Shown here piece by piece: positions 56,963-64,000 of a stretch of 64,000 nucleotides of DNA. The translations under genes and the position numbers were made by a program. Source of the stretch: Streptomyces albireticuli (lineage in GTDB: Bacteria > Actinomycetota > Actinomycetes > Streptomycetales > Streptomycetaceae); assembly GCF_021228125.1 (NCBI RefSeq), contig NZ_JAJQQS010000009.1:1-64000 (forward strand), written 5' to 3'. Within the stretch, counting starts at the first letter, position 1; every line of letters starts with the position of its first letter. Under the pieces are notes generated by a model. It was not told the DNA's origin. It did no database searches and worked only from the letters and a program-made list of their open reading frames with translations.

Positions 56963-58226
56963 GGCGGGACGACGGCGGACGGAGTCGTTCCACCGTGACC
57001 CGCCAATTGCCGTCCGGGTCCCGGCCCGTGACGGCGACGCGTACGCCGCCCGTCGAGAAGCGTTCTCCCACGACGTAAGGCGCGTCGCTCAGCTGCGGAT
57101 TCACGTTCGGGTCGGTCGTCCAGCAGCCGTCGCTGCCCGGTGTCGCGTCCGAGACGTGGACGGGCCCGGCGCCCGACGGGATGTCCGTGGCGAGCGTCGT
57201 GACCAGCACCCCGGGGCGGCAGACCGTCCGGTCGAGCGGGCCGCGGGCGCGGGCCTCGACCGTGACGGCGCGCGTCCGGGAGAGCGGCACGACCGTCAGC
57301 TTGGTGCCGCCGGGGACCGAGGCGGGCGTCAGCGTCACCGTGCGCGGGCCCGGGGTCATCACGCACTCCACCTGCCCCGGGGCCAGCCAGCCCAGCTTCC
57401 ACTTGTGCCAGGCGAGGAAGTCGTCGGACGGCCCCCAGTCCTCGTCCATCAGGTCCCAGTGGCCCACCGGGGTCTTCAGCAGGCCGCTGCCGCCGCCGGT
57501 GTAGTAGAGGTCGGGGAGGCCGAAGGCGTGCGCGTTCTCGTGGTTGAGGACCCGGTAGGGGCTGTCCCCGGTCTGCCGGCTCCAGATGAACGAGACGTTC
57601 TTGAAGGGCGTGCCGTCACCGGTGGTGAGCCCGGTGGGGGCGCCCGCGAAGGTCACGGACTGCACGTCCTCGGTGGCGGGCGGGCCCGCGTTCGGTGTGA
57701 CCAGCACATTGACCAGGTCGAAGCGGCGGAAGTCCACCGTGTCGTCCACCGCGTCGACGATCTCCTTCGACAGGGCGCGGTAGCCGCGTTCGAAGGGGGC
57801 GCCGCGCGCGATCCCGTACGCGGCGTACTTGCGGGACATCCGGATCCAGCGCGGCACCGGCGTGGAGCGGTAGTCGAGCCGCCCGTACGAGGACGTCCGG
57901 TAGTAGTCCGCGACGGCCGGGAAGAACTCGGCGTACCGCTCCTGCGGGGTGCCCTCGGCCTGCGCGTCGGGGAAGTCGACGAAGAGGGTGAGGGCCCGCA
58001 CGGTGCCGTTCGAGCGCGCGAAGCCGGGCGGGGTGTCCGCGGCCTCGGAGACGCTGTCGGTCATGCCGCGCAGCGCGCACGGCCCGGACGGCCGCCGGCC
58101 GTCCGTCTCCAGGGTGACCGGCTCCCCGGCGGGCTCGGGCTCGGCGGCCGGCTCGGCGCGCGAGGCGGCGGGAGAGGTCAGGGCGAAGGTGGTGCAGGCC
58201 GTGACCAGGAGGGTCAGGAGTCGCAT
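56928..58226 (-). CDS. Secreted M6-family metalloprotease
   Basis: 432 residues from ATG 58226 (GGAGG eight bases upstream). A Sec signal peptide (MRLLTLLVTACTTFALTSPA) is followed by an acidic pro-region and the catalytic domain. The zinc site is NHENAHAFGLPDLY with H229, E230 and H233. A downstream GHWDLMDED segment contains the Met-turn-like region of M6 (immune inhibitor A-like) peptidases. A C-terminal beta-rich domain with cysteines (VECVMT, TVCRPGVL, DGCWTTDPN) may be disulfide-stabilised. It would act outside the cell as a protein-degrading enzyme. Its 3' end overlaps the TetR gene by 35 bp, antisense. Confidence 0.87.
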   Translation of the reverse strand: MRLLTLLVTACTTFALTSPAASRAEPAAEPEPAGEPVTLETDGRRPSGPCALRGMTDSVSEAADTPPGFARSNGTVRALTLFVDFPDAQAEGTPQERYAEFFPAVADYYRTSSYGRLDYRSTPVPRWIRMSRKYAAYGIARGAPFERGYRALSKEIVDAVDDTVDFRRFDLVNVLVTPNAGPPATEDVQSVTFAGAPTGLTTGDGTPFKNVSFIWSRQTGDSPYRVLNHENAHAFGLPDLYYTGGGSGLLKTPVGHWDLMDEDWGPSDDFLAWHKWKLGWLAPGQVECVMTPGPRTVTLTPASVPGGTKLTVVPLSRTRAVTVEARARGPLDRTVCRPGVLVTTLATDIPSGAGPVHVSDATPGSDGCWTTDPNVNPQLSDAPYVVGERFSTGGVRVAVTGRDPDGNWRVTVERLRPPSSRLSRPASGAARG

Positions 58227-58386
58227 GCCGTCCACCTCCTGCCGCGTACGACGGAAGACCGCTCTTGTCCGATCACCCTGTGCCGGGGTGCGGCCACGCG
58301 CCCTCCGGCCGTGGCAGATGGGGGGCCGGCACCGCCGCGCGTGGTCCTTTCGTGGGTGTGGCGCGCGTCACGGAAACGCCGGGAAA

Positions 58387-58449
58387 TAAACGGGGAGCCC
58401 CTCCCCGTTTAAGCCTTCGCCGGACGAAACGGGGAATCGCTCCCCGCTT
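58387..58449. promoter_or_regulatory. Duplicated TetR operator upstream of the regulator-exporter pair
   Basis: Operator 1: TAAACGGGG (58387-58395) and CCCCGTTTA (58403-58411), a perfect inverted repeat with 7-nt spacer. Operator 2: AAACGGGG (58427-58434) and CCCCGCTT (58442-58449), same spacer, one mismatch. The centres are 39 bp apart. They lie in the 348-bp gap between the metalloprotease and the TetR gene; no gene is seen there. Confidence 0.7.
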
Positions 58450-58574
58450 ACGCCCCGGCACCCGCAGACGTCACGGCCCGGCCGTACGCACCCCTCACAG
58501 GTGCACGCCGCGCCTGCCCGGAAGACCCGGGAGTCGCAGAAAGCCGCAGGGAGACCAGGAAGGAGTGCCACCAC

Positions 58575-59219
58575 GTGGCCACCGCCCAGCAGCCCCGCCT
58601 CCGCGCGGACGCCCTCCGCAACCGGGAGCGGATCGTCTCCGCGGCCCGCGAGGCGTTCGTCGAACACGGGGTCGAGGGCTCGCTCGATGAAATCGCTCGA
58701 CGGGCCGGGGTCGGTAATGCCACGCTGTATCGGCACTTCGCGGATCGCTCCGAGCTGATCCACCACGTCACCCTCTCCGTACTGACCCGTGTCGCGGACC
58801 AGGCGGAGGCAGCAAGAGCTGAGGAGCCCGATGCTTTCCGAGCGCTGAGGCGTTTCGCCCACGCCGCCGTGGACGAACGGGTGGGAGCCCTGTGCTCGAT
58901 GCTCCAGGAGAGCATCGACCCGACCCACCCCGACCACGTGGTGGCGCGCGAGCGCGTCGACCGCGGGGTCGAGGAGCTGATGGCCGCCGCCCGGGTGTCC
59001 GGACAGCTGAGGGAAGGCGTCGACGTCGGTGATCTGATGGTCGCCATCGCCCAGTTGACCAGGCCGCTGCCCGGAAGCTGCGCCAGCTCGATGTTCGACC
59101 GCTTCGCGCACCGGCACCTTCAGCTGTTCCTCGACGGGCTGATGGCCCCGGCCCGCTCCGAGCTCCCCGGCAGCGCGGTCACCCTGGAGGACCTGCGCCG
59201 CACCGAGTGTCCCGGGTAA
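58575..59219 (+). CDS. TetR/AcrR-family regulator of the adjacent exporter
   Basis: 214 residues. Helix-turn-helix: ALRNRERIVSAAREAFVEHG, then LDEIARRAGVGNATLYRHF, a textbook TetR DNA-binding domain. The C-terminal domain (LIHHVTLSVLTRVADQAE, DVGDLMVAIAQLTRPLPG) would bind the inducer. The start is GTG 58575 with AGGAG about ten bases upstream. Two matching palindromes precede it, and an MFS exporter gene follows after 82 bp on the same strand. The likely arrangement is repression of both genes, relieved by a toxic compound. Confidence 0.9.
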   Translation: MATAQQPRLRADALRNRERIVSAAREAFVEHGVEGSLDEIARRAGVGNATLYRHFADRSELIHHVTLSVLTRVADQAEAARAEEPDAFRALRRFAHAAVDERVGALCSMLQESIDPTHPDHVVARERVDRGVEELMAAARVSGQLREGVDVGDLMVAIAQLTRPLPGSCASSMFDRFAHRHLQLFLDGLMAPARSELPGSAVTLEDLRRTECPG

Positions 59220-59301
59220 CACCGCGCCCCACGAACTTCGCCACCCCCCAACACTTTTCGCCCACCCGTCCCACCACCGCACCACTGAGGTAGGCACTCC
59301 C

Positions 59302-60810
59302 ATGCCAGAAACCACCACTCCCGACCCCAGGCGCTGGAAAGCGCTGATATTCATCGCCCTGGCCCAGCTGATGGTCGTCCTCGACGCGACCATCGTGAAC
59401 ATCGCGCTGCCCTCCGCCCAGTCCGACCTCGGCATCTCGGACGGCAACCGGCAGTGGGTCATCACCGCCTACGCCCTCGCCTTCGGTGGTCTGCTGCTCT
59501 TCGGTGGCCGGCTGGCCGACCTGTGGGGCCGTAAGAAGACCTTCGTCATCGGTCTGATCGGCTTCGCCCTGGCCTCCGCGCTCGGTGGCGCCGCGGTCAA
59601 CCTCGGGATGCTGCTGGGTGCCCGCGCGCTCCAGGGCGTCTTCGGCGCGCTGCTCGCGCCGGCCGCGCTGTCGCTGCTCTCGGTGATGTTCACCGAGGCC
59701 CAGGAGCGCGCCAAGGCGTTCGGTGTCTTCGGCGCCATCGCCGGTGCCGGTGGTGGTGTCGGCCTCATCCTCGGCGGCGTGTTCACCGAGTACCTGAACT
59801 GGCGCTGGACGTTCTTCGTGAACATCCCCTTCGCCGTCGTCGCCGCGGCCGGTGCGATCGCCGTGATCCACGAGCCCGCCGAGGGCCGCAACCCCTCGAA
59901 GCTCGACATCCCCGGCGTCGTCCTGTCCACGCTCGGACTGGTCTCGCTGGTCTACGGCTTCACCCGCGCCGAGTCGGACGGCTGGACCTCCGGCAGCACC
60001 GTCGCGATGTTCATCGCGGCCGGCGTGCTCCTGGCCGCCTTCGTCGTCGTCGAGTCCAAGGTCAAGGCCCCGCTGCTGCCGCTGCGCGTCCTCACCGAGC
60101 GCAACCGCGCCGGTGTCTACCTCTCGCTCGGCCTCGCCGCCATCGCGATGTTCGGCCTGTTCCTCTTCCTCACCTACTACCTCCAGGTGGTCAAGGGATA
60201 CAAGCCCGTCACCACGGGTCTGGCCTTCCTCCCGATGATCGCCACGATGATCGCCGGATCGACGCAGATCGGCGCCCGTCTGATGACCCGGGTCGCGCCG
60301 CGCTGGCTGATGGGCCCGGGCTTCCTGCTCGCCGGCGTCGGCATGCTGCTGCTCACGCAGATCGACCTGGGCACCTCGTACGTCACCGGCATCCTGCCCG
60401 GCCTGGTCGTCATGGGCCTCGGCATGGGCACGGCCTTCATGCCCGCCATGAGCCTGGCCACGCACGGCATCCAGCCGCGCGACGCCGGTGTCGCCTCCGC
60501 GATGGTGAACACCTCGCAGCAGGTCGGCGGCGCGATCGGCACCGCCCTGCTCAACACCATCGCCGCCAGCGCCACCACGGCCTACGCCACCTCCCACGCG
60601 GCGGGCGCCACCTCCGTGGACCTGCTCAAGCTCCAGTCCATGGTGCACGGCTACTCCACCGCCATCTGGTGGGCCGTCGGCATCCTGGCGGTGTCCGCGC
60701 TGATCGCCTTCCTCGCGATCAACACCGGTCACCAGGGCGGGCACACCGTCGCGTCCGGTGACGGCGAGGGCGTCGAGGCCGCCGACTCCGTGCCGGTCAT
60801 GGTGCACTGA
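59302..60810 (+). CDS. DHA2-family MFS drug exporter (14 TM)
   Basis: 502 residues. Signature segments of the EmrB/QacA-type exporters are present: LMVVLDATIVNIALPSAQ in TM1, GGRLADLWGRKKTF as the loop 2-3 motif, GAGGGVGLILGGVFTEYLNWRW around motif C, here noted by GLILGG and LNWRWTFFVNIPF, and a late SAMVNTSQQVGGAIGTALL. The predicted 14 TM helices and acidic residue in TM1 suggest proton-driven efflux of hydrophobic drugs or metabolites. GAGG precedes the ATG. It is presumably cotranscribed with the TetR gene and ends before a perfect bidirectional hairpin. Confidence 0.92.
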   Translation: MPETTTPDPRRWKALIFIALAQLMVVLDATIVNIALPSAQSDLGISDGNRQWVITAYALAFGGLLLFGGRLADLWGRKKTFVIGLIGFALASALGGAAVNLGMLLGARALQGVFGALLAPAALSLLSVMFTEAQERAKAFGVFGAIAGAGGGVGLILGGVFTEYLNWRWTFFVNIPFAVVAAAGAIAVIHEPAEGRNPSKLDIPGVVLSTLGLVSLVYGFTRAESDGWTSGSTVAMFIAAGVLLAAFVVVESKVKAPLLPLRVLTERNRAGVYLSLGLAAIAMFGLFLFLTYYLQVVKGYKPVTTGLAFLPMIATMIAGSTQIGARLMTRVAPRWLMGPGFLLAGVGMLLLTQIDLGTSYVTGILPGLVVMGLGMGTAFMPAMSLATHGIQPRDAGVASAMVNTSQQVGGAIGTALLNTIAASATTAYATSHAAGATSVDLLKLQSMVHGYSTAIWWAVGILAVSALIAFLAINTGHQGGHTVASGDGEGVEAADSVPVMVH

Positions 60811-60844
60811 CGAGCCGTCGGCAGCCGCCGTAGGCTCCCCGCCG

Positions 60845-60878
60845 GTAAGGCCCTCCGCCCATGGGCGGAGGGCCTTAC
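60845..60878. terminator. Perfect palindromic terminator between MFS and MarR genes
   Basis: 34 bp, perfectly palindromic: GTAAGGCCCTCCGCCCA on the left and its complement on the right, centred on CCATGG. With A/T at the outer ends on both strands it can terminate the plus-strand MFS transcript and the minus-strand MarR transcript. Confidence 0.85.
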
Positions 60879-60966
60879 GCGTGTCCGCGCGCCCGTCACC
60901 GCGGTAGGGGGCGTACGGGCGCGTGTCCGTACGGGAGCGCGCGTAGGGGCATGTGCCCGCCGCCGG

Positions 60967-61527
60967 TCAGCGCAGCCAGGGCAGGTCCGCCCCCGACGCC
61001 GGCTGGAGGCCGTTCGCGACGGTCCGGCAGATGTCGCCGAGCTGCTCGACCTGCTCCGGCGTGAGCCGATCGAAGATCGCGCCCCGGACCGCGGCCACAT
61101 GGCCGGGCGCGGACTTCCGCAGCGTCTCGTAACCGTCGTCCGTAAGGACGGCGAGTTGACCCCGCTTGTCGGAGGGACACTCCTCGCGCCGGACCCAGCC
61201 GTGCTTCTCCAGGCGGGCGACCGCGTGCGAGAGCCGGGACCGGGTGATCTTGGCGTTGTGGGCGAGCTCGGTCATCCGCAGCCGCCGGCGCGGCGCCTCG
61301 GAGAGGTGGACGAGCAGCCCGTAGTAGATGTGCGGCATCCCGGCGTCGCGCTGGAGCTGCCGGTCGAGATGGTCCTCCAGGAGCGCGGTGGCATTCAGGA
61401 ACGCCTGCCAGGTGCGCTGCTCCTCCGCGCCGAGCCAGCGCGGCTCCTCGGCCGCCGGGGTCCCGGTGGACGTCGGGGTCTGCTCCGCCGCCGTGTCCCC
61501 TGCGTCCGCTACGCGTCGTTTGGTCAT
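60967..61527 (-). CDS. MarR-family regulator
   Basis: 186 residues. A basic, disordered N-terminus (about 1-35) leads to the winged helix: LLVHLSEAPRRRLRMTELAH, then ITRSRLSHAVARLEKHGWV as the recognition helix and EECPSDKRGQLAVLTDDG as the wing. The start is taken as ATG 61527; an in-frame GTG nine bases upstream is also possible. It is divergent from the DODA-type dioxygenase gene, with palindromes in between, resembling the MarR-dioxygenase pairs that sense quinones or catechols (for example MhqR in Bacillus). Confidence 0.9.
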   Translation of the reverse strand: MTKRRVADAGDTAAEQTPTSTGTPAAEEPRWLGAEEQRTWQAFLNATALLEDHLDRQLQRDAGMPHIYYGLLVHLSEAPRRRLRMTELAHNAKITRSRLSHAVARLEKHGWVRREECPSDKRGQLAVLTDDGYETLRKSAPGHVAAVRGAIFDRLTPEQVEQLGDICRTVANGLQPASGADLPWLR

Positions 61528-61571
61528 GACATCCACTGTTTCACCCACCGGCTTCCTCTTGGTGCTCAATC

Positions 61572-61627
61572 CTTGAAGTTTAAATAAGACGCGGTTAAGC
61601 TCTGACCAAGACGCTTGAGAGTTCAAG
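61572..61627. promoter_or_regulatory. MarR operator candidates
   Basis: CTTGAGAGTTCAAG (61614-61627) has CTTGA/TCAAG arms with a 4-nt spacer. CTTGAAGTTTAAAT (61572-61585) shares the left half and lies in an unusually AT-rich patch. Both sit in the 129-bp divergent region between the MarR and dioxygenase genes. Confidence 0.55.
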
Positions 61628-61656
61628 TATCGCGCCCCGAACAGCCTGGAGGGCCC

Positions 61657-62451
61657 ATGCAGGTCACCGCAACCCCCGCCGGCGGGCGTATGCCCACGCT
61701 CTACCTCTCCCATGGCGCCCCGCCCCTCGCGGACGACGCGCTGTGGCCCGGCCAGCTCGCCGCCTGGGCCGCCGGCCTGCCGCGCCCGAAGGCGATCCTG
61801 ATGGTCTCCGCCCACTGGGAGGAGGCCCCGCTCGCCCTCGGCGCCACGGAGACCGTGCCGCTCGTGTACGACTTCTGGGGCTTCCCGGAGCACTACTACA
61901 AGGTCCGGTACGAGGCGCCCGGCGCCCCCGAGCTCGCCGAGAAGGTGCGCAAGGCGCTGCGCGCGCCCGGCACGCCCGTCCAGGACATCCCGGACCGGGG
62001 GCTGGACCACGGCGCGTACGTACCGCTGGTCGAGATGTTCCCGGAGGCGGACGTGCCCGTACTCCAGGTCTCCATGCCCACCCTCGACCCGCGGCGGCTG
62101 ATGGAGATCGGGCGCCGGCTCGCGCCGCTGCGCGACGAGGGCGTGCTGATCGTCGGCAGCGGCTTCTTCACCCACAACCTGGCCGCGCTGCGGCACACCG
62201 GGCCGACGCCCCCGAGCTGGTCGGCGGAATTCGACGCGTGGGGCCGCGAGGCGCTCGAAGGCGGGGACGTCGACGCGCTGCTGGACTTCGAGCGGAAGTC
62301 CCCGGCGGCCCGGCTGGCCCACCCGCGCACCGAGCACTTCGCGCCGCTGTTCGTCGCGATGGGCGCCGCCGGGGACGAGCCGGCCGGCGGGCGTAGCGTC
62401 ATCGACGGCTTCTGGGCGGGCCTGGCGAAGCGGTCCCTGCAGTTCGGCTGA
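61657..62451 (+). CDS. DODA-type extradiol dioxygenase (LigB-like)
   Basis: 264 residues of the class III extradiol dioxygenase family (LigB; relatives include plant DOPA 4,5-dioxygenase and E. coli YgiD). Metal and catalytic histidines lie in LYLSHGAPPL, SAHWEEAP, GLDHGAYVPL and GSGFFTHNL. Such enzymes open catechol rings using Fe or Zn. GGAGGG lies just before ATG 61657. It is divergent from a MarR gene with intervening palindromes, so induction by a catechol or quinone is likely. The neighbouring questin-oxidase homologue may act on the same kind of aromatic ring. Confidence 0.9.
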   Translation: MQVTATPAGGRMPTLYLSHGAPPLADDALWPGQLAAWAAGLPRPKAILMVSAHWEEAPLALGATETVPLVYDFWGFPEHYYKVRYEAPGAPELAEKVRKALRAPGTPVQDIPDRGLDHGAYVPLVEMFPEADVPVLQVSMPTLDPRRLMEIGRRLAPLRDEGVLIVGSGFFTHNLAALRHTGPTPPSWSAEFDAWGREALEGGDVDALLDFERKSPAARLAHPRTEHFAPLFVAMGAAGDEPAGGRSVIDGFWAGLAKRSLQFG

Positions 62452-62519
62452 GGCCCGCGGTTCGGCCGAGGCCGCGACCGGGGCCGAAGGCGGGGGCGAG
62501 GGCGCCGGAGCCCTCCGCA

Positions 62520-63638
62520 TCAGGCCGGGGCGATCAGTTCGCGGCTCGCGGCGGCGGCCGCCCAGACCAGCGGCGCCCGTTCCGGCTCTGCCGCGGCGAC
62601 GTCCAGCGCCGTGTCCGTGAACTTGATCGTGTGCGCGTCGCCGTGCGCGGCGGCCCGCGCGAAGACCTCCTCGGCGGTGCCGGGGACGCCGCCTTCCGGC
62701 CGTGGCGCGGCCGGCCCGGCGGGGGAGTAGGCCGTGATCACCGCGGCGCTCGCCTCCCACGCGGCGGCCAGGCTCGCCGCCCACAGCTCGCGGGGCAGCG
62801 CCGGCAGGGTGCGCAGCACGGCGTTGGGCGCGGTCGCGGCGTGCACCAGCATGACGGGGTTCCCGTGCCCGTGGGCCGCGTACCGCGTCGTCGCCTCCCG
62901 GACCAGCTCCCCGAGCCGCTCCCGCGCCTCGTCGGGACCGGCGGGCGGCCGCAGCGTGGCGGCCCGGGCGGGCCAGCCGGGGGTCGAGGGGAGCTGCGCG
63001 AGGCGGTCGCGGATGCCGCCGCTCCGGTCGGGTACGAGCGGGACGGCGGCCAGTGCCTCGGCCACGTCCGCGGTCCCGGCGGTTCCGGGGGCCCCGAGCC
63101 GGACGGGCACGGGCAGCGGCTGGTGGCGGGCGGCCCAGTAACCGAGCGCGTGGCCGAGCTCGGCCACGCGCGGCCCGGTGAGGGGGGCGCCGGTTGCGTC
63201 CTCGCCGTCGAGCAGGGTGCGCACGGCGTGGCCGACGCGGATCACCGGGTGGGTGGCGGCGGCCGTGATGCCGGGCAGCAGCCGGGGCCACCACTCGGCG
63301 AGGACGTCGCGCCAGGGGCGCTCGGCGAGGAGGCGGGTGAAACGCTCGATCCAGTCGCCGGCGCGGCGGGGGTCGCCGAGGGCCTCGCGCCAGTTGGCCC
63401 CCGTGACGGGGTAGTGGGCGCGGGGCAGCTCGTCGAGCCGGGTGCGGTAGACGTCCAGCCAGGGGTGGACGGTGGCCGCCTGCCCGTGGCGGACGAGGGC
63501 CTCGACGGCCATGGGAGCGTGGTTGCTCAGCCAGCCCTCGAACTCCGGACCGCTCGCGTGCAGTCGTTCGAGTGCTTCGTCGAGCGTTCCGCTCGAGGCG
63601 ACGGACGTGGGGTTCTCGCGCGCTTCGATGTCGGCCAT
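62520..63638 (-). CDS. Questin oxidase-like protein (DUF4243), second copy
   Basis: 372 residues homologous to the gene at 48.5 kb. Shared landmarks are LSNHAPMAVEALVRHG, WLDVYRTRLDELP, RDVLAEWWPRLLPGITAAATHPVI, abbreviated here to EWWPRLLPG, and HGDAHTIKFTDTA near the C-terminus. The two copies differ widely outside these blocks, so the duplication is old or they were acquired separately. It is convergent with the dioxygenase gene (68 bp apart), and this locus also has a MarR regulator, as does the other copy. Aromatic or polyketide ring oxidation is inferred from the family; there is no direct evidence of substrate. Confidence 0.85.
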   Translation of the reverse strand: MADIEARENPTSVASSGTLDEALERLHASGPEFEGWLSNHAPMAVEALVRHGQAATVHPWLDVYRTRLDELPRAHYPVTGANWREALGDPRRAGDWIERFTRLLAERPWRDVLAEWWPRLLPGITAAATHPVIRVGHAVRTLLDGEDATGAPLTGPRVAELGHALGYWAARHQPLPVPVRLGAPGTAGTADVAEALAAVPLVPDRSGGIRDRLAQLPSTPGWPARAATLRPPAGPDEARERLGELVREATTRYAAHGHGNPVMLVHAATAPNAVLRTLPALPRELWAASLAAAWEASAAVITAYSPAGPAAPRPEGGVPGTAEEVFARAAAHGDAHTIKFTDTALDVAAAEPERAPLVWAAAAASRELIAPA

Positions 63639-63754
63639 CCCCTCACGCTAGGCGCGTCGGTAAGGGGCGCGGAACGGTCTGTGGACCTACATCGGAGGAC
63701 CCTGTCAGGTCGTTCCGGGCCGGTTCCGGGCCGCTCGGGGCAGGGCGGCGGAGG

Positions 63755-63994
63755 TCAGTGCTCGTGCCAGTAGAAGACGTAGTACGAGGCCAGGCCCATC
63801 CCCAGGCCCAGCAGCAGCCCGATCTCCGAGGCGCGGAGCGCCGTGCCGCCGCCGAGGCTGTACAGGAAGCCCATGGAGCAGCCGAAGAGCGCGCCGTAGG
63901 CGGCCGAGCGGACCTCGGTGGTCATCCGGTGGCGCTGACGGATCAGGACGTAGCCGAGGCCCATGGAGACGACGGCGACGGCGAGTCCGAGCAT
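63755..63994 (-). CDS. Small membrane protein (start may lie beyond the window)
   Basis: 79 residues from ATG 63994, with three hydrophobic segments (LGLAVAVVSMGLGYVLI, AAYGALFGCSMGFLYSL, IGLLLGLGMGLASYYVFYW) and a short HEH tail. The frame stays open to the window edge six bases further, so the true start could be upstream. I do not recognise the family. The gap to the questin-oxidase-like gene (116 bp) holds no clear feature. Confidence 0.65.
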   Translation of the reverse strand: MLGLAVAVVSMGLGYVLIRQRHRMTTEVRSAAYGALFGCSMGFLYSLGGGTALRASEIGLLLGLGMGLASYYVFYWHEH

Positions 63995-64000
63995 CCAGTA

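Noticed and set aside
1..64000. CRISPR arrays, prophage genes, insertion sequences, rRNA genes
   Set aside because: No spaced direct repeats with unique spacers, no transposase, integrase or phage structural proteins, and no rRNA sequence were seen.

Overview
The window is 64 kb of very GC-rich actinobacterial DNA. Codon third positions are strongly GC. The gene set points to a Streptomyces chromosome: XRE/DUF397 pairs, a SARP-type regulator, several F420-dependent LLM oxidoreductases with fbiC, a Tat-exported PHP hydrolase, many Ser/Thr kinases and a tgm-type graspetide cluster. It looks like ordinary chromosome with accessory insertions. I saw no prophage, CRISPR array, transposase or rRNA. 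There is one tRNA, tRNA-Arg(CCU).

Layout. 1-9 kb: the start of a SARP/AfsR-like regulator on the minus strand, then a plus-strand catabolic block (amidohydrolase, LLM oxidoreductase, SDR with a frameshift, second LLM enzyme, N-acyl-D-amino-acid deacylase-like amidohydrolase, APC permease). The operator-like palindrome CTGAC-N5-GTCAG lies before two of these genes. 9-19 kb: a small secreted protein, a methyltransferase, then a RiPP island: XRE/DUF397 on the minus strand, and divergently a DUF6415-like gene, graspetide precursor (tgmA), ATP-grasp ligase (tgmB) and PIMT-like methyltransferase (tgmC). After it come a decayed EF-Tu paralogue, a Tat-exported PHP hydrolase and a third LLM gene. 19-29 kb: two paralogous membrane Ser/Thr kinases with beta-propeller sensor domains, fbiC (F420 synthesis), a proline-rich membrane protein with an N-terminal frameshift, and an ADP-ribosylglycohydrolase. 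29-37 kb: a second XRE/DUF397 pair, a GPP34 protein, a D,D-carboxypeptidase with a long repetitive cytoplasmic tail, and a large polytopic membrane protein.

37-45 kb is a tightly coupled four-gene minus-strand operon: trypsin-like protease, PknG-type kinase, vWA protein, and a five-TM sensor fused to a solute-binding domain. The last protein looks like a one-chain version of mycobacterial GlnX+GlnH, which signal through PknG. 45-48 kb: a sortase and a probable cognate surface protein. 48-50 kb: MarR with a divergent questin-oxidase-like gene. 50-54 kb: recQ and an Mrr-nuclease/TerD fusion. 55-64 kb: a secreted lectin-like protein, tRNA-Arg, a TetR-controlled pair of small membrane proteins, an M6 metalloprotease, a TetR/MFS exporter pair with duplicated operators, a MarR/DODA-type dioxygenase pair, a second questin-oxidase paralogue and a small membrane protein.

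Recurring themes: four copies of a long intergenic inverted repeat whose central stem shows compensatory base changes; several genes whose -10 box sits 6-8 nt before the start codon, implying leaderless transcripts; and two frameshifts, both explained by one extra C in a C-run, which may be sequencing errors.
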